NCBI GenBank assembly: GCA_964020975.1
Contig: OZ026620.1
Coordinates: 79,430,579-79,494,578 of the forward strand
DNA length: 64,000 nucleotides
Reading direction: 5' to 3'
DNA from: Hermodice carunculata
Lineage: Eukaryota > Annelida > Polychaeta > Eunicida > Amphinomidae
Made by a program: the position numbers and the translations under genes. Position 1 is the first letter of the stretch, and each line of letters starts with the position of its first letter. Under the pieces are notes generated by a model. It worked only from the letters and a program-made list of their open reading frames with translations, made no database searches and was not told where the DNA came from. Shown here piece by piece: positions 52,827 through 64,000 of the stretch.

Positions 52827-52838
52827 TTCTTCTTCTTC
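52729..52838. repeat. (ATC)n microsatellite ending in (TTC)n
   Basis: About 32 ATC units and four TTC units. The poly-Asp/Glu frame is an artefact. Confidence 0.97.
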
Positions 52839-52889
52839 GAGTGTGACCATTTTCTGTAGTAGAATTTTAAATTCTAAATCACTTGGGTA

Positions 52890-53470
52890 TAGATGAAATG
52901 CAATGTTTGTAATATTTATTTTTGATGCCTAGTAGCTCATCAATATATTGAAAGGTCAGACGAACGCATATACCACGATGATCCTTCGTTGTTAGATATT
53001 CCAAAAATGCTATTCGTGGTAAAATAAATATAAATTACCTAACAATGGTGCACAATTTGTACTCATTGGAATACCCATGGCATGCCTGATGACAGAATCT
53101 CCAAATTCTACATAAATGTTATCTATCAAAAATTCCAACAATTGAATAAATTCATCATGTTCAAATTCACACTGACCACCCTCCACATAGATTTCTTGAC
53201 TTTACCCCCAAGCAATTTTATTTGTTGACAATGTTTGAATCTTTAGATATGAGTTTACGCAGTGCCTCGTTAGGTATAATTGAAAGAACACCAGTGCAAA
53301 CATGACTTTGTGAGCCACAAACATAAGGAGAATTGTGGCATGGACAAGGACATTCTCCTTTCATGTAATTATCCCGTACAAAGTCGTCAACGGTGTGAAT
53401 ATGGTCAGATGCCTTGGAATTAGACGGTCTTGTAGTATTTATGTAAAAGTTTATGAACATTGGTATCCAG
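52890..53470 (-). mobile_element. Reverse-transcriptase fossil, copy 1 (Penelope-like or related)
   Basis: The minus strand shows two parts of a retroelement protein known from many marine animals: a Cys/His domain (CPCPCHNSPYV, then SHVCTGVLSI) at 53218-53460, and an RT segment containing IPMSTNCAPLLGNLYLFY nearer 53050. A second copy of the RT part lies at 59835-60071 in the opposite orientation. I favour a Penelope-like element, but assignment to another retroelement group is possible. The copy is incomplete and broken in a few places. It looks old. Confidence 0.65.
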
Positions 53471-54557
53471 ATAAGGTGGTATACATGATTGTAATATTTG
53501 TACCTTTTTTCATTATGCAGAATGTTTGAAAGGTTTATGTTATCAATTCCTCTATCATTATATCTTAATTTTATGAAATCTTATTTTGATGTTTTCTTCT
53601 TAATAGTTGCAGGTTTAAAAGGACTATGGTAAGATATACCCTTCATAATATGATACAAAATTTTATCAAACTGTTTTTAAAGAATAATTTTTGTAACATC
53701 TTCTTCCAAGTTGTGAAGTAGTGCCAGAAGAATTTTATAAAGTGTAGACCTAACTAGATGAAGACTATCGGGTTGACAAAATATACCCTTTAGATATTTA
53801 GGTGAAACCTAAGAGTGTAAAAATTTATCATGACCATGTGAACGATCTTGCCTTGCCTTAGCATTCACAAAGGACTGTGATATGATTATTATGGCCTCAT
53901 TCATGTTTTCTCCTTTCCCTCTATCCCATGTAAGGTCAATGCAAAAAAAGATTTCTTGATTCGATACAAATGGGTACACTTGAAATGCCATTGGTGAAAT
54001 CAATTTGAAGGACTACGCTACCTCGGGTCTAGTTTATTCACCACTCAAAAGTACATTGACAAATCATATCAGTAACAAAATAGATAGGACTGAGCATACC
54101 GGTAGGACTAATGATTGTCAATGTAGAACATGCACGAAATATAAATACGCTAAAATCAGCGTGACAAATAGAAACATGTGTCATTTTACTTTTTGAAACC
54201 TAGTTTATTAGAGTGCCTCGGTGGTGGAATCATGACAACCGCCAGGTATTGATGTTGACTTGCGTAAAAATTTATAAATTGAACACACTTCGTATGAATT
54301 TTTTTTATAAAATTCGCAAGACATTGAAGAATATGAATGTATACTTTCACTTTGTCAAAAGAGGAGGTTTATTAATAGCATCAGACCAATCAATTCTATT
54401 CTTACTGTTCTTGCAAAGGATTGTGTTTTGAAAAATAGATGTTCTTTGATGGCTTAGAGTATCGCATGGATCTATAGCTTAATTCAATTAAACAGGTAAC
54501 TGTAAGAACTTTTCTGGCACTTTTACCGTGCAATTGATGTTAACAATGATCATTAGG
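53471..54557. other. Unassigned DNA next to the RT fossil
   Basis: May include further decayed parts of the element at 52890-53470, but no domain is recognisable. AT-rich frames up to about 70 residues occur on both strands. Confidence 0.4.
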
Positions 54558-54795
54558 ACATGTTGGTTATGCTAGATGAAATTATGCATAAATGATGCTA
54601 AATACGTTTCTCATCTTGAGTAATATAAAACTCTTCAATGGCAAAGATTTATGCGAATTAGATTGATATTCAAAAAGATAAATAAGAATACATTCGTAAT
54701 GTTAGATAAATTTTTTACATTTTCATTAAGCTAAATGTGTAACTTATCTTGAGTGATATAAACTCTTGCAAGGGCAGAGCTTTATAAGAATGATA
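54558..54795. repeat. Diverged tandem duplication, period about 140 bp
   Basis: GCTAAATACG...CTTGAGTAATATAAAACTCTT (from 54597) is repeated as GCTAAATGTG...CTTGAGTGATATAAACTCTT (from 54731). The preceding ATGCTAGATAAATT-like sequence is duplicated as well. Identity is moderate, so the duplication is old. Confidence 0.65.
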
Positions 54796-55157
54796 TTTTT
54801 AGAACAGAACATTAGAACTCGTTTTTATATATATATGACGAATCTTTAAACATTATTTTCAAAATAAGATTCCACAGTTATAGTGTAGTAGTGCTGAGGA
54901 ACTATATACCCTTATACTAGCAATTATTGGAAGCATAGTCTCAATTACTTTAAACTTCCTAGCAATCTAGATATTTAGGAGACACTGAAAAGGTCACCAT
55001 GGCCAATACAAATTTCGGACAATATTCACATTTTATTCCATTAAGTCCTTTGGTATCTTGCTGTTTCTGGAGTTATCAAGGAAAAACTAGCCTTGTAGGC
55101 CTGTCTGGCATATTTTTTGCGGTAAATAACCAATTAAACATAGTATGAATATAATCT
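54796..55157. other. Unassigned DNA
   Basis: AT-rich. No gene or repeat recognised. Confidence 0.5.
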
Positions 55158-55225
55158 CACACAACTTTGTCAGTGACGTTCAGTTGTGACCTGCGGTCAC
55201 AGGTGAATGTTACTGACAAATGTGC
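55158..55225. repeat. Strong hairpin, 25-bp arms, 3-base loop
   Basis: TTGTCAGTGACGTTCAGTTG then TGACC (55167-55191) faces GGTCACAGGTGAATGTTACT then GACAA (55195-55219). Twenty-one of 25 positions are Watson-Crick pairs and two of the four others can form G-T pairs. One more pair and a bulged CACA/TGTG helix extend the base to 55225. The tight loop suits a palindromic mobile element or recombination footprint better than a microRNA precursor. Confidence 0.75.
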
Positions 55226-57000
55226 TCTCTTGTGACAGAAAAACACTGTATTTCACTCTGCCCTTGTGAGATCCTATAACTGTTTCTTCATTAGAACTAA
55301 CACTGAGCATTGAAGACATCGAAAAACTAGCAATGGGTGACAGGTACAGACAACGTTGTTGCACGAGTTGTCGGCTTATAGTCATGGGAGGCTTTATTTC
55401 TTTGCATTGGGCTCAATTATACTACACCCACTGCTTTCCAATAGACTGATATGTAAAGTATATAGGTATGTAATAGATACTTGCTTGTGTGCCAAGTCAC
55501 TTGCCCAGAGTTCAAATCCCTTAAGGAAAGGAGACATTCTGGGTGTTCGATCCTGGGTCAATAGTAACTGAAGTTTTATGTGTGCACGCTAAATGGAATT
55601 TTTGTTGTTGCAGCCTGGTGGACAGGTGATTTGGTATTTTCTGTAATTGAAGACTTACCACGCAGTTGAATAAAGCTCCAATGACAAACACAAAATTGTT
55701 ACATGCACAAGACATATTTGGTGGTTAGAATCTGGTGAGGACCCATAATAGGATGAAATTTATTTGTATGAATCTTGCACACAATAAAGCCTGTGGTTGA
55801 TATTACCTAGAGTTTAGTCTGGAATGTTTGTTCGTCATTTAAATATTAATAACACTTACACCTACAATTTATAGTGTATTGTGGACTTTCAAAATTACAA
55901 TTCAAAAATGATGAAATGATAGGTATATTTTTGACACAACATCTGCAGGTGGTTTTAGTATTGACATGTCAGGTTTCAGCTATCAATTACATGCATGTTT
56001 TTGCTGGCAGTTCATGCACCTGATTTCGCCAAGTAGACAACAATGGGGTCTATTTTAGTGCCATAATCTAATAGTTTAGAATGACATGACCCAGATTCAT
56101 AAATTCCAAGCCCAACAATGGCAGCAAAGAGATTCCAGATTTACCAAAGCATCACCATTCATCTTCCAATAAGAATGTAAGAAACAAATTGATTAAATAC
56201 AGACCATAGTGTTTCTAAAATGTATAAGCCTAACCAATCAAAATTCAGATTCTATCCGTTCTGCCGAAAATAAAAAAGAGAATTGGTAGGCCTATCACTT
56301 TCTGGTTCTCCTGACTGGTGTGTCAGCTGAGTTTACAACAAAAGAGGAAAGTAGGCCTCCTGTAATTTTCCATCTGCGAAGTTTGCATACTGTGTAGATA
56401 CTTCTAGTGAAATGTGTATATTTAAATTAAGGGGATGGTATTTTTGTTGAGATACTTGAACACTAAGCTATGCTAAAGCTGTATTCTCGATCACCATCAG
56501 TAAGTTCACAATCCAGTTCAGTATCACACTTTTTAACTAATAAGGTATGGTCATTGGTGTTATGTTTCAAACATTTGGAGTAAACAAATTGCGGCACTTT
56601 TAGTTTATACTCTTGTCTTTTTCTTTAAATTCATTTCATCCGAAATCTGCATCGTAGGTTTTCACTTATGAGGAATTGCTGATTTAACTCCTTACTAATT
56701 ACCAAATCAACTTGTACATGTTTTTGAACAAGCCCTGCATAAGTAAAAAATGTGTCGCCTTTATTAAGTAGATCTTGAACACATCTCATTCATTAAAGCC
56801 ATTAAATTGGGATCTAATCACAATGATTTTTTTCTTTAACATGAAAGTGTTATTTTCTCTGGCTCGTCAAGACTCTATTCCAAACTTTACTTTGCACATT
56901 GAGACATACATATATATTTACATTCAATCTAACTTTTAACATTTCAAGTATAGGAGAGAGCCTGGTGTGTTATATGAGCCTTGTGTGTTATGGGACCATA
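55226..57000. other. Unassigned DNA
   Basis: AT-rich sequence with CACAATAAAGCCTGTGG at 55779-55796 (LINE-tail-like). No coding sequence recognised. Confidence 0.45.
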
Positions 57001-57022
57001 ACACATGTGTCCCTTCCACATT

Positions 57023-57300
57023 CCAATAAGCCACGCCCACATGGTTTCCGGAACTTAACACTTGAACAAGCTATCAAATCATTTCCTGGTCATTTCTCTT
57101 AAATCTATACATTTAATTTCTAAATTTTGTGTAATTGAGCACAAAAATTAAGAGGGAAATGTAAATATAAGAAATGAGGGTCGCTTTTGTGTGTGTTATG
57201 GCAAATTGACGCGGGTGATTCAGGCGGGCATCGGGCGAGGCGCACTCGCGTGCGCCACGCCCACAGTGTCAGCTTCAATCACGCGCATCATTGTGCCTGA
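57023..57300. promoter_or_regulatory. CCAAT/GC-box and CpG-rich segment
   Basis: CCAAT (57023-57027) and GCCACGCCCAC (57030-57040) are followed 220 bp later by a CpG-dense block (57205-57290) with GCGCACTCGCGTGCGC and a second GCCACGCCCAC (57254-57264). The GCCACGCCC motif fits KLF/SP-type GC boxes. A 74-residue plus-strand frame (57191-57415) starts here but is not recognised. It is a candidate promoter or CpG island only. Confidence 0.3.
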
Positions 57301-57415
57301 ACAGAGACAAAATCGACCCCCATTTCTTAATGAACACCATCAACATAAAACGTACGTTCCGACATATGTCATTGTGGACACAGGAGCTGTCTCAAAAGAA
57401 AATGTTTTGACCTAG

Positions 57416-59829
57416 CATCAATGTATGGAAGTAATATCCCGATTCAAGAACATTTTATAACATATGGTTGGGAACTGAGATTTATTGACGACAAAACACC
57501 ATTTCGCGCACCTAATTTTATTTGGTTTATTGTTTCACACATAATTTCATATTTTAATGTTTTATACGTGTAACGCAGGGTAATGACAACACCACTCTGT
57601 TATGACGTTTAACGACCTTTATTGGCTATTGACCTTTCATCCATCTGTTTTCTGAAAGCCCTAACAAAGGACCTCGTAAAAACTTTCAGAAAAGAAAAAG
57701 AACCTCAAATAAAAATAAAACGGCATCAGCTGAAGCTCTTCATGTAACACAGTGTAATAGTTTCAAATGCTTCAAATGTTTCATCAGTTTACATTTTGTA
57801 AACAAGCTACAAAGTGCAATTTATGACACACAAGGTCAACATAGACACAAATATTCTTCTCATTAATACTTTCTTTAAGAATTAATCACCAAGTTGGTAT
57901 ATTAAATTCATAATTAAACAGTGTTCTTTAGTTTACATGTACAATATTCATGCTAAAATAAGTCCACAATAGTAAAAAATACGTGGTAAAACAAGCAGGT
58001 TACAATCATGACCAATATAGCCCATGTTTCAATGCTTAATTAACACATACATGCATTCACTCTAAGTTACCTGTATAGTGGTAAAGCACTTGCCCATAAT
58101 TGTACTTATTACATCCTTAAATGGTAATGAGTCAGTTTGCCTGGCCTAAGACACGAAAAATTATCAATTATAATATACATGGCTTGGCACATGCAACTGC
58201 ATGAATGCGGTGAGGAATCAAATTTCTTTTTGTGCAAGTAACAATACAGGTAATGACAGATTAATATCAGTAAACCCGTATGTAATCCATGTTTACACTA
58301 AAGCTCATACAAATTATATATTCGCACCCTGTGTGCCTGTCACAAGCATGTCACAGCAGCGTAATGCTCTGTACTATGTATGAGATGGCTAGAATAGACC
58401 TTTAGACCTTCACCCTAAAAATGTGCGGGGATTATAATAAACAGACCTCCATAAATGAAGTAAACATAAAAACTGGTGCACAAAGGCAGTTATACTGTTC
58501 CCTTATTGAGAAATATCTAAATGTTAATCTCTGTGTACCTACATCTATATGTTAATCAGTTACTCATGCTGGCTTAATTCCTTGTGCAAAATAAATCTCT
58601 GAATCCCCAACGTTCATATTTTACAGAAAAGACAAGACTTTCCAATAGATCTACCAGTCTAGATTTAGTATCAAGGAAACAAAATATATGCATAACTTAT
58701 ACATACACAGGAATACAAAATTAGAACCAAAGGCAGGAACCCATTAGTTCTGCATTTCAGGACTGATGAGAGAAATATCAATAGACGCAAATACAAATTA
58801 CTATAGCTATGCCATTGTAACACTTTTTGGCTTAACGTCTATGTATACAAGATTTCACACAAATAATATATATGCTGGTTTCCCAGAGCACAATCCAGAT
58901 ATTACGGCCGCTGTTTTCTTCTTTGAGGCTGGCATGCAACTGGTACAACATGTGCGTTTGTCAATTTTAAAACGTTTACAAAAAAAGTGGGCACACATTG
59001 GAATTTTTCCACTCATTTCCTGTGGGTCACTTCAGTAGCAGGCAAATGTTTTTGTTTTGCAAGTTGCAGTGCTTACCCATTAAAAAGGAATGCCAACATC
59101 GGAAACAGTTGCGCCTAAAATCTAGCCCCATCCCAAATATGGCAAAATTTCTTTGAATTCCAATGACATCGATCACTTCCATCTCTGCCTCTGCATGTCC
59201 TACCCTCAGTAGAGACTCGAAACCATGCCTGTACTTGCATGACCCACTGAGGAGTACAAAGAAGTAGACCAGCCTTAACCCTTGAAGGCCTACTTTCTTG
59301 CCAAGGCAAAAGTATCAGGGGGAATTAAAACCCAGTGTCAAGCGTAGAATGAACACTGGAATATACATTAATATGAATGCAATCAATGGGACATATCACC
59401 ATCTCACATATGATTCGTTGGTTTAGTTGGGTAAGACAGATGTGAAACACAACAATGGTGAAGTGCCAGTGATTTTACAAGTAATGTCTTCCCATACAAA
59501 CATTCCTTTCAACCCAACATTTGATTTTTAATAAATTTTTTGTCGTTTTGTGTTATAGTGTTGTGCAGATTCCTTTCACCTTGTTCTAATGTAATTTTAC
59601 CTACAACATAATATTCACATTTGGGTTGGCCCAATAGCAGTTAAAATCAAGTGGGAAGGATTTGTTGGTGTTTTTCTGCTTCTGATTACCATAATCAGGT
59701 CTTGCATTTTTTACTCTCCAGCCCGAGACCCCTCTAGGTATTCAGGAACAGCAAATGCTATTCAAACTGCTTTTATCTCCGTGTAGTGTGAAGGATGTGT
59801 CAACAGCATACCATGAGATTTTACATTCC
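57416..59829. other. Long unassigned stretch
   Basis: No recognised coding or transposon protein. The GC-richer patch at 59130-59300 is open on the minus strand (WVMQVQAWFRVSTEGRTC) without family match. Confidence 0.45.
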
Positions 59830-59834
59830 TGTTC

Positions 59835-60071
59835 ATGTATGCGTATACCTTTCCAATGGGTATAAATTGTGCACCATTGTTTGATAGTTTACATTTATTT
59901 TACCATGAATATCATTTGTTGGAAATTCCTACAACGAAAGACTGCCGTGGTAAATGTTTTGGACTGACCTTTCGATGTATTGATGGGCTACTAGGCATTC
60001 ATACTAAATATTTCAAACAATGCATTTCATCCAAGGGATTTAGAAATACAGTATATGAAATAAAAAGTTAG
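59835..60071 (+). mobile_element. Reverse-transcriptase fossil, copy 2 (same family as 52890-53470)
   Basis: The plus strand carries FPMGINCAPLFDSLHLFYHE followed by an RCIDGLLGI catalytic-region remnant. This is the same segment as in the minus-strand copy near 53000, and the DNA is visibly similar. Only about 240 bp are recognisable. The copy is incomplete and broken. An L1-like LINE begins directly after it. Confidence 0.6.
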
Positions 60072-61400
60072 AAGCAAAACTATACAAGCTTAAAGAAATT
60101 TTACAGAAACAGAATATGTCAGCAAACGAGAAGCTCAAGCAATAGATAGAGAAAACAAAACAATATTTAAATATAGAAATCCAATATACAACTAAGAGGC
60201 ATTATTCAGATCCAAAGCTAATGGGTAGGCTACAAGGAGGGAGACATTTTTTTTTCAAATTTAGAAAAAAGTAACGTAACTTTTTTTTTTAAATAAATAA
60301 AGGTCCTGGTACACACTACTAACCACCAGATTTTACTAAATGCTTTGGATCTATATAAAAATTGCTTGATGAGGTAAACTTTTTGTACCATAATGGAAAG
60401 CTGTCAAAAGGATAAGGGCAATAGTTATTACCCTTTCACCAAAAAGATATAAATACCCGCTACTTTTGAAAAACTGGAGACCAACCTCATTATTAAATAC
60501 GGATTAAAAGATTATTTCAAAAGAGTATTGCTTTTAGAAATCCATTTTTTTTTACTACTATTGATAGAAATCAAACTGGTTTCCTTCATTATCTACTTTC
60601 TTATTATCATTTATATTTTGAATGGAAAATTGCAAGTTTAGTGTTCAATCTTTTCTCTTTTTTAATTTGATGATTAATTATGTAAATGGGTTTCAATTTT
60701 ATATCGCAATTTCAATCGTCAAATAATCAAGAATGGTTGAGCAGCAAAATCCTTTTCAATTTTTGGAAGTGGACACAAAGTTTGTCCACTCTTTCCCTTT
60801 ATACTTTCATTTTATGTGCAGAAATTTTGGCAATTGGAATAAGACAGACTCAACATTTTCAAGGAATTATAGTTTGAAAAAATACAAATATCTCAGTACG
60901 CTGATGATACTTGTTTAGCGGAAAGCAGACAAAGTTTGTTAAAAGTGGTACAACATTTTGAGGTATTTGAAAAATACTCGGCGTTGAAGGTAAGTTATGA
61001 CAAAACTGAAATGATGACAATTTGAGGTCTAAAAGAACGAAAATTTGTGATGTGCACAACAATAATTTGAGTTAGACACATGGATCTTGAACAATGTTGA
61101 GTATTCAAGTTAACCTGACTGGGTTGAAACTGTACGTCTAAATTAAGATCCATTAATATCAATGTGAGGTAAAAAATATGGTTTAAAAAACCCAGATATC
61201 TTTATATGGTAAGATTGCCATTATAACTTTTATTTTATCTCAAGTTATTTATACAATGTCAGTTATACCAAGCCCAAAGTACAAATGATCATTTATAAAA
61301 AGATACAAAAAAGTTTGTAACAGAAAGGCGATTTTTTAAAGATATAGAAAACGGCTTGCATAAGTTTATTCAGAATTGCCCAAATAAGATGACATTAAAA
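60072..61400 (+). mobile_element. L1-like LINE fragment, plus strand
   Basis: Successive plus-strand frames match L1-clade ORF2: a charged linker (LYKLKEILQKQNM), YHNGKLSKG, VITLSPKRYKYP with LLLKNWRPTSLLN, NQTGF, LSLYTFILCAEILAIGI, ISQYADDTCLAES (catalytic YADD), LKVSYDKTEMMTI, then YGKIAIITFILSQVIYTMS. The order and the motifs NWRPISLLN and FILCAEILA are diagnostic of L1. No 5' endonuclease part and no C-terminal zinc motif are seen, and stops and frameshifts split the domain into many pieces. RT motif A falls in an eroded part. Confidence 0.85.
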
Positions 61401-61539
61401 GAAACGTTGTTGTTATGGTTTAATGATAGGTCTTCACACCCAAATGGACTCTTGGCATGTGGATGACATTAAAAGAAACGTTGTTGCTGTTGTAACATAA
61501 TGGTAGGTCTTCACTGCCAAATGGATTCTTTGCATGTGA
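61388..61539. repeat. Two-copy tandem duplication, period 74 bp
   Basis: GATGACATTAAAAGAAACGT...GGCATGTG at 61388-61461 recurs at 61462-61539 with a small insertion and a few substitutions. It lies at the 3' edge of the L1-like fragment. Confidence 0.92.
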
Positions 61540-62102
61540 GCTCTGAGGTCACGTGGTAATAACATATTATCACCTTTTGATATTTTTGATATTTTATTAC
61601 CGCGTTTATGTCTGTACAAGCTCATGGTTACACGGTACATAATACAGAGTGCATAAAACATAAAAGAAATGTACAAGTATACATGGGTCATAAAAGAGTG
61701 TTAAGAGAAATAGAAATTATCTCGCCTCTTGAAGCCCTATCTTATATACCGAGCCGCACAATTCATAAGTTCCGGATCTTGTACTGAAATTATGGACTGA
61801 GCACAAGCTTTATCTGACAAAAATAGAACATTCCAAAAATTGGTTGTAATTGGGGAGAACCGAGCATCCTTATAGATCACAGGCAAAAACTGTGTGAAAT
61901 ACATTTTCAGTGATATCATTAGGAGAAAAAAGACAAGTACGTTGTAAGTAAGAGGAAATACACAAAAATCTGTAATGACTTTGTTAGCAGGTTTAAATTC
62001 ACCAAAGTTCTGTACGTCAGGTTTGCTAAGAGCAGAAAGATGATTAAAAGGAACACGTGATCAATCACATTTCACAACCTTACAGCAGTACTTTTAAAGT
62101 AG
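61540..62102. other. Unassigned DNA
   Basis: No domain recognised. It may include 3' sequence of the minus-strand LINE that follows. Confidence 0.4.
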
Positions 62103-62826
62103 TTAGTTTAATTTGTGTATCGAATGAATACTGTTGCATTTAGCAGATGTGACGTAACATCGCAGTGACATATTACCAGACGATTTAGCATGTCGGCCAC
62201 TTTGTTCCCTCTCTCTGTCACGTTGTTTGCAGCGAGACTGCATGAATGTACAACTACTGCTTAACACTATACCAAGATACGAGAAAGAGTTAGCAAACGC
62301 TATCATATTACCATTGGATATAAAATTGTCACGAATTTTGTTCTTACCCAAACATCGAAAAACCATGGTAACAGCTTTGTCAGTGTTAATCGATTAATTA
62401 GCAGCTGCAAATCGTCTTCATGGTTAGGAGTCAGCCATCGTCTGCAAGCAATAGAGGCGTCCCAGACTTGATCCCTATTTCAACACAATACTCAGCATGG
62501 TGTGTACTAAGGTACAACTCCAAATTGTTAATAAAGACTTAGACGTTGAATAAAGATGGGCCCAATGGGCATCGCAGTTTTGGGCCAATATGGCTCCCAA
62601 AGTATGGTACATGGCCTTCGTTTTACTTATGTACATACGCAGGAATTTTGGCACTTGTTTCCAGCTGACTCCTGTTGGGAAAACTTGTACAGAAGAAACT
62701 CTCACCAGGTGGCATGATCTGCAGGCCCCGATGTATTGCACGTAGCATAACGTACAGGGTTCTCATACATGGTCTGTTGTATATCTGCATTATCTTTTTT
62801 GTTCGTAAGGAGAAGAGAGTAATCAA
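62103..62826 (-). mobile_element. LINE reverse transcriptase fragment, minus strand
   Basis: Reading the minus strand from 62826: TLYVMLRAIHRGLQIMPPGE (RT motif around the V-x-G turn), a PLGPSLFN word (motif B region, about 62540-62570), LLLADDG (decayed YADD box, about 62425-62450), then FRCLGKNKIRDNFISNGNMI and FSYLGIVLSSSCTF at 62103-62366, the stretch that follows YADD in CR1/RTE-type enzymes. The catalytic Tyr is replaced by Leu or Ala depending on the frame, and several stops and frame changes are present. The 5' part and the C-terminus are missing. Confidence 0.7.
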
Positions 62827-64000
62827 TCAATATGTGTGATGAGGTTGAGGATTGGAGAATCTATATACAGAAAGTGGTGACAAAAGGATGGAAAAAAGAG
62901 TAACAAAACTGAGTGAGAGATAAATTACACTCTATAGAAAGTTTAGAAAACCATTACCCATATTCACTAAATTCCAACCCAACAATTACAGTAACGATTT
63001 CCAAGAGCTATAGGAATACAAGATTTTAGAGAAGCCAAAGAAACGTAATGCTGGGATGGAGGTAAGGTATCAAAACTTTGTTTCAGAGAGGGGCCTGAGC
63101 TATCAATTTAGAAAAAAAGAAGGTAATAATGGACTGCAGGTAGCAACAGTAAGTGCACCGTTTGTTCCCAGGATGTACATGAGTGGTAGAACATTGGTTG
63201 GCATGGAGGGATGCATACAGAGAGATGAGGGAAATGTGTTTAGGAAATGACAGAACTGTAAGGGCTTACAGGAAGTTAGACGCGTAGCAGAAGAAGAGTG
63301 GGTGGCATGAATTTTAGGTCTGACAGTCGGTTTACCGGGAGGAAAGAAAGGGGTCAGAACCATACAGGACTTTCTGGCAGGGTGCTGGGAGAACAGAAAT
63401 GGCACGTTAGAATAAGAGGAAGACAGAGTTAACTGCAGTGATAGTTTTGGGGGGAAAGAAAGGGAAAGGTGGTAGCCCCTATCAGCCCATGACTGTGTGC
63501 ACATAACATGTGAAATGCCTGAGCCTTAGAGGTGGGATAAGGTCAGTGGGAAAGTGTTTTTCCTATTTTTTCAATCTGTTTTTGTCGGGGGTGGGGTGGG
63601 GGAGCTGTGCCACACATAATACAGAACAGCGATAAATAAGCCGATTACCACAGCATTATTATTATTATTATCATCATCATCATTAATGCCCCATTTTGGG
63701 TATAGCAACCAAACTACTAATACAGTTTGGCTGTTCTTTTCTTGGTGTATGCACGGGGTCAGGTCGATTTCTGATGCCTTTGCGTTGGCTCAGATTTTAG
63801 GGCAGTCATTCTGTGCCTGGAACTTTGTGCTACATGGTCTATTTGGTTTTCTTTCCAGAGAAGGAACATGAATATTTATTGAATTCTTTTCTCAGGGTAA
63901 TCTTGAATTGAGTGTTGCTATTTTTGCATATATTTGTACATGTGCTAGTTTATATAGATTATCTGAGTCTTTTCATTACAAGCAAGAAGATGTATAACTG
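62827..64000. other. Unassigned DNA to the window end
   Basis: Contains the 133-residue Ser/Pro-rich minus-strand frame 63103-63504, not recognised and opposite a purine-rich plus strand. It also holds a G-rich patch (63585-63602) and a short (TTA)n-(TCA)n run (63655-63683). Confidence 0.4.

Noticed and set aside
52611-52850. Poly-Asp protein
   Set aside because: Translation of the (ATC)n microsatellite on the minus strand.
55480-55570. Possible tRNA or tRNA-derived SINE (AGTTCAAATCCC, GTTCGATCC)
   Set aside because: B-box-like words occur, but no cloverleaf or A-box at the right spacing could be drawn.
63103-63504. 133-residue Ser/Pro-rich minus-strand protein
   Set aside because: It is the complement of a purine-rich strand with no family resemblance, splice context or repeat-protein periodicity.

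Overview
This window looks like non-coding, repeat-rich nuclear DNA from a marine invertebrate animal. The evidence is very long simple-sequence arrays ((TA)n, (GA)n, (AAG)n, (GTAG)n), degraded LINEs of several lineages on both strands, a broken Tc1/mariner transposase, and two copies of an old Penelope-like (or related) reverse transcriptase. It also holds AGGTCA-rich minisatellites of a kind I associate with molluscs, lancelets and hemichordates. There is no operon structure, rRNA or convincing tRNA. I cannot name the phylum from sequence alone. A 200-N assembly gap lies at 15001-15200.

Layout. 0-6 kb: a palindromic repeat at the left edge, a CCAAT-box tandem repeat, a 16-bp E-box palindrome, the best host-exon candidate (minus strand, 3191-3344), a compound (GA)n/32-mer satellite, a degenerate palindrome array and a small CpG-rich segment. 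6-10 kb: a 5'-truncated LINE on the minus strand with a second LINE nested inside it, probably marked by a 9-bp target duplication. 10-22 kb: five large (TA)n arrays, short tandem duplications, a second copy of the edge palindrome and no recognised gene. 22-29.9 kb: mostly unassigned low-copy-looking DNA. 29.9-32.2 kb: a minisatellite, a GATATC palindrome array, and two LINE 3' ends pointing away from each other. 32.5-45 kb: scattered LINE fragments, unassigned open frames and candidate regulatory motifs. 45.9-47.2 kb: a 1.2-kb element packed with nuclear-receptor half-sites. 49-51.4 kb: a SINE-like tail, a Tc1/mariner remnant and a fold-back element ending in a (AAG)n/(AGG)n array. 52.7-64 kb: a (ATC)n array, two reverse-transcriptase fossils in opposite orientation, a perfect-looking hairpin, an L1-like LINE and another LINE on the minus strand.

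No complete host gene is demonstrated. A few GC-rich, splice-site-flanked open segments (3191-3344, 5468-5511, 44841-44916) may be exons of genes with long introns. Most of the window is best read as intron or intergenic DNA built from transposon remains. No coherent new multi-gene system is visible. The most unusual structures are the palindromic and tandem repeat families, described one by one.
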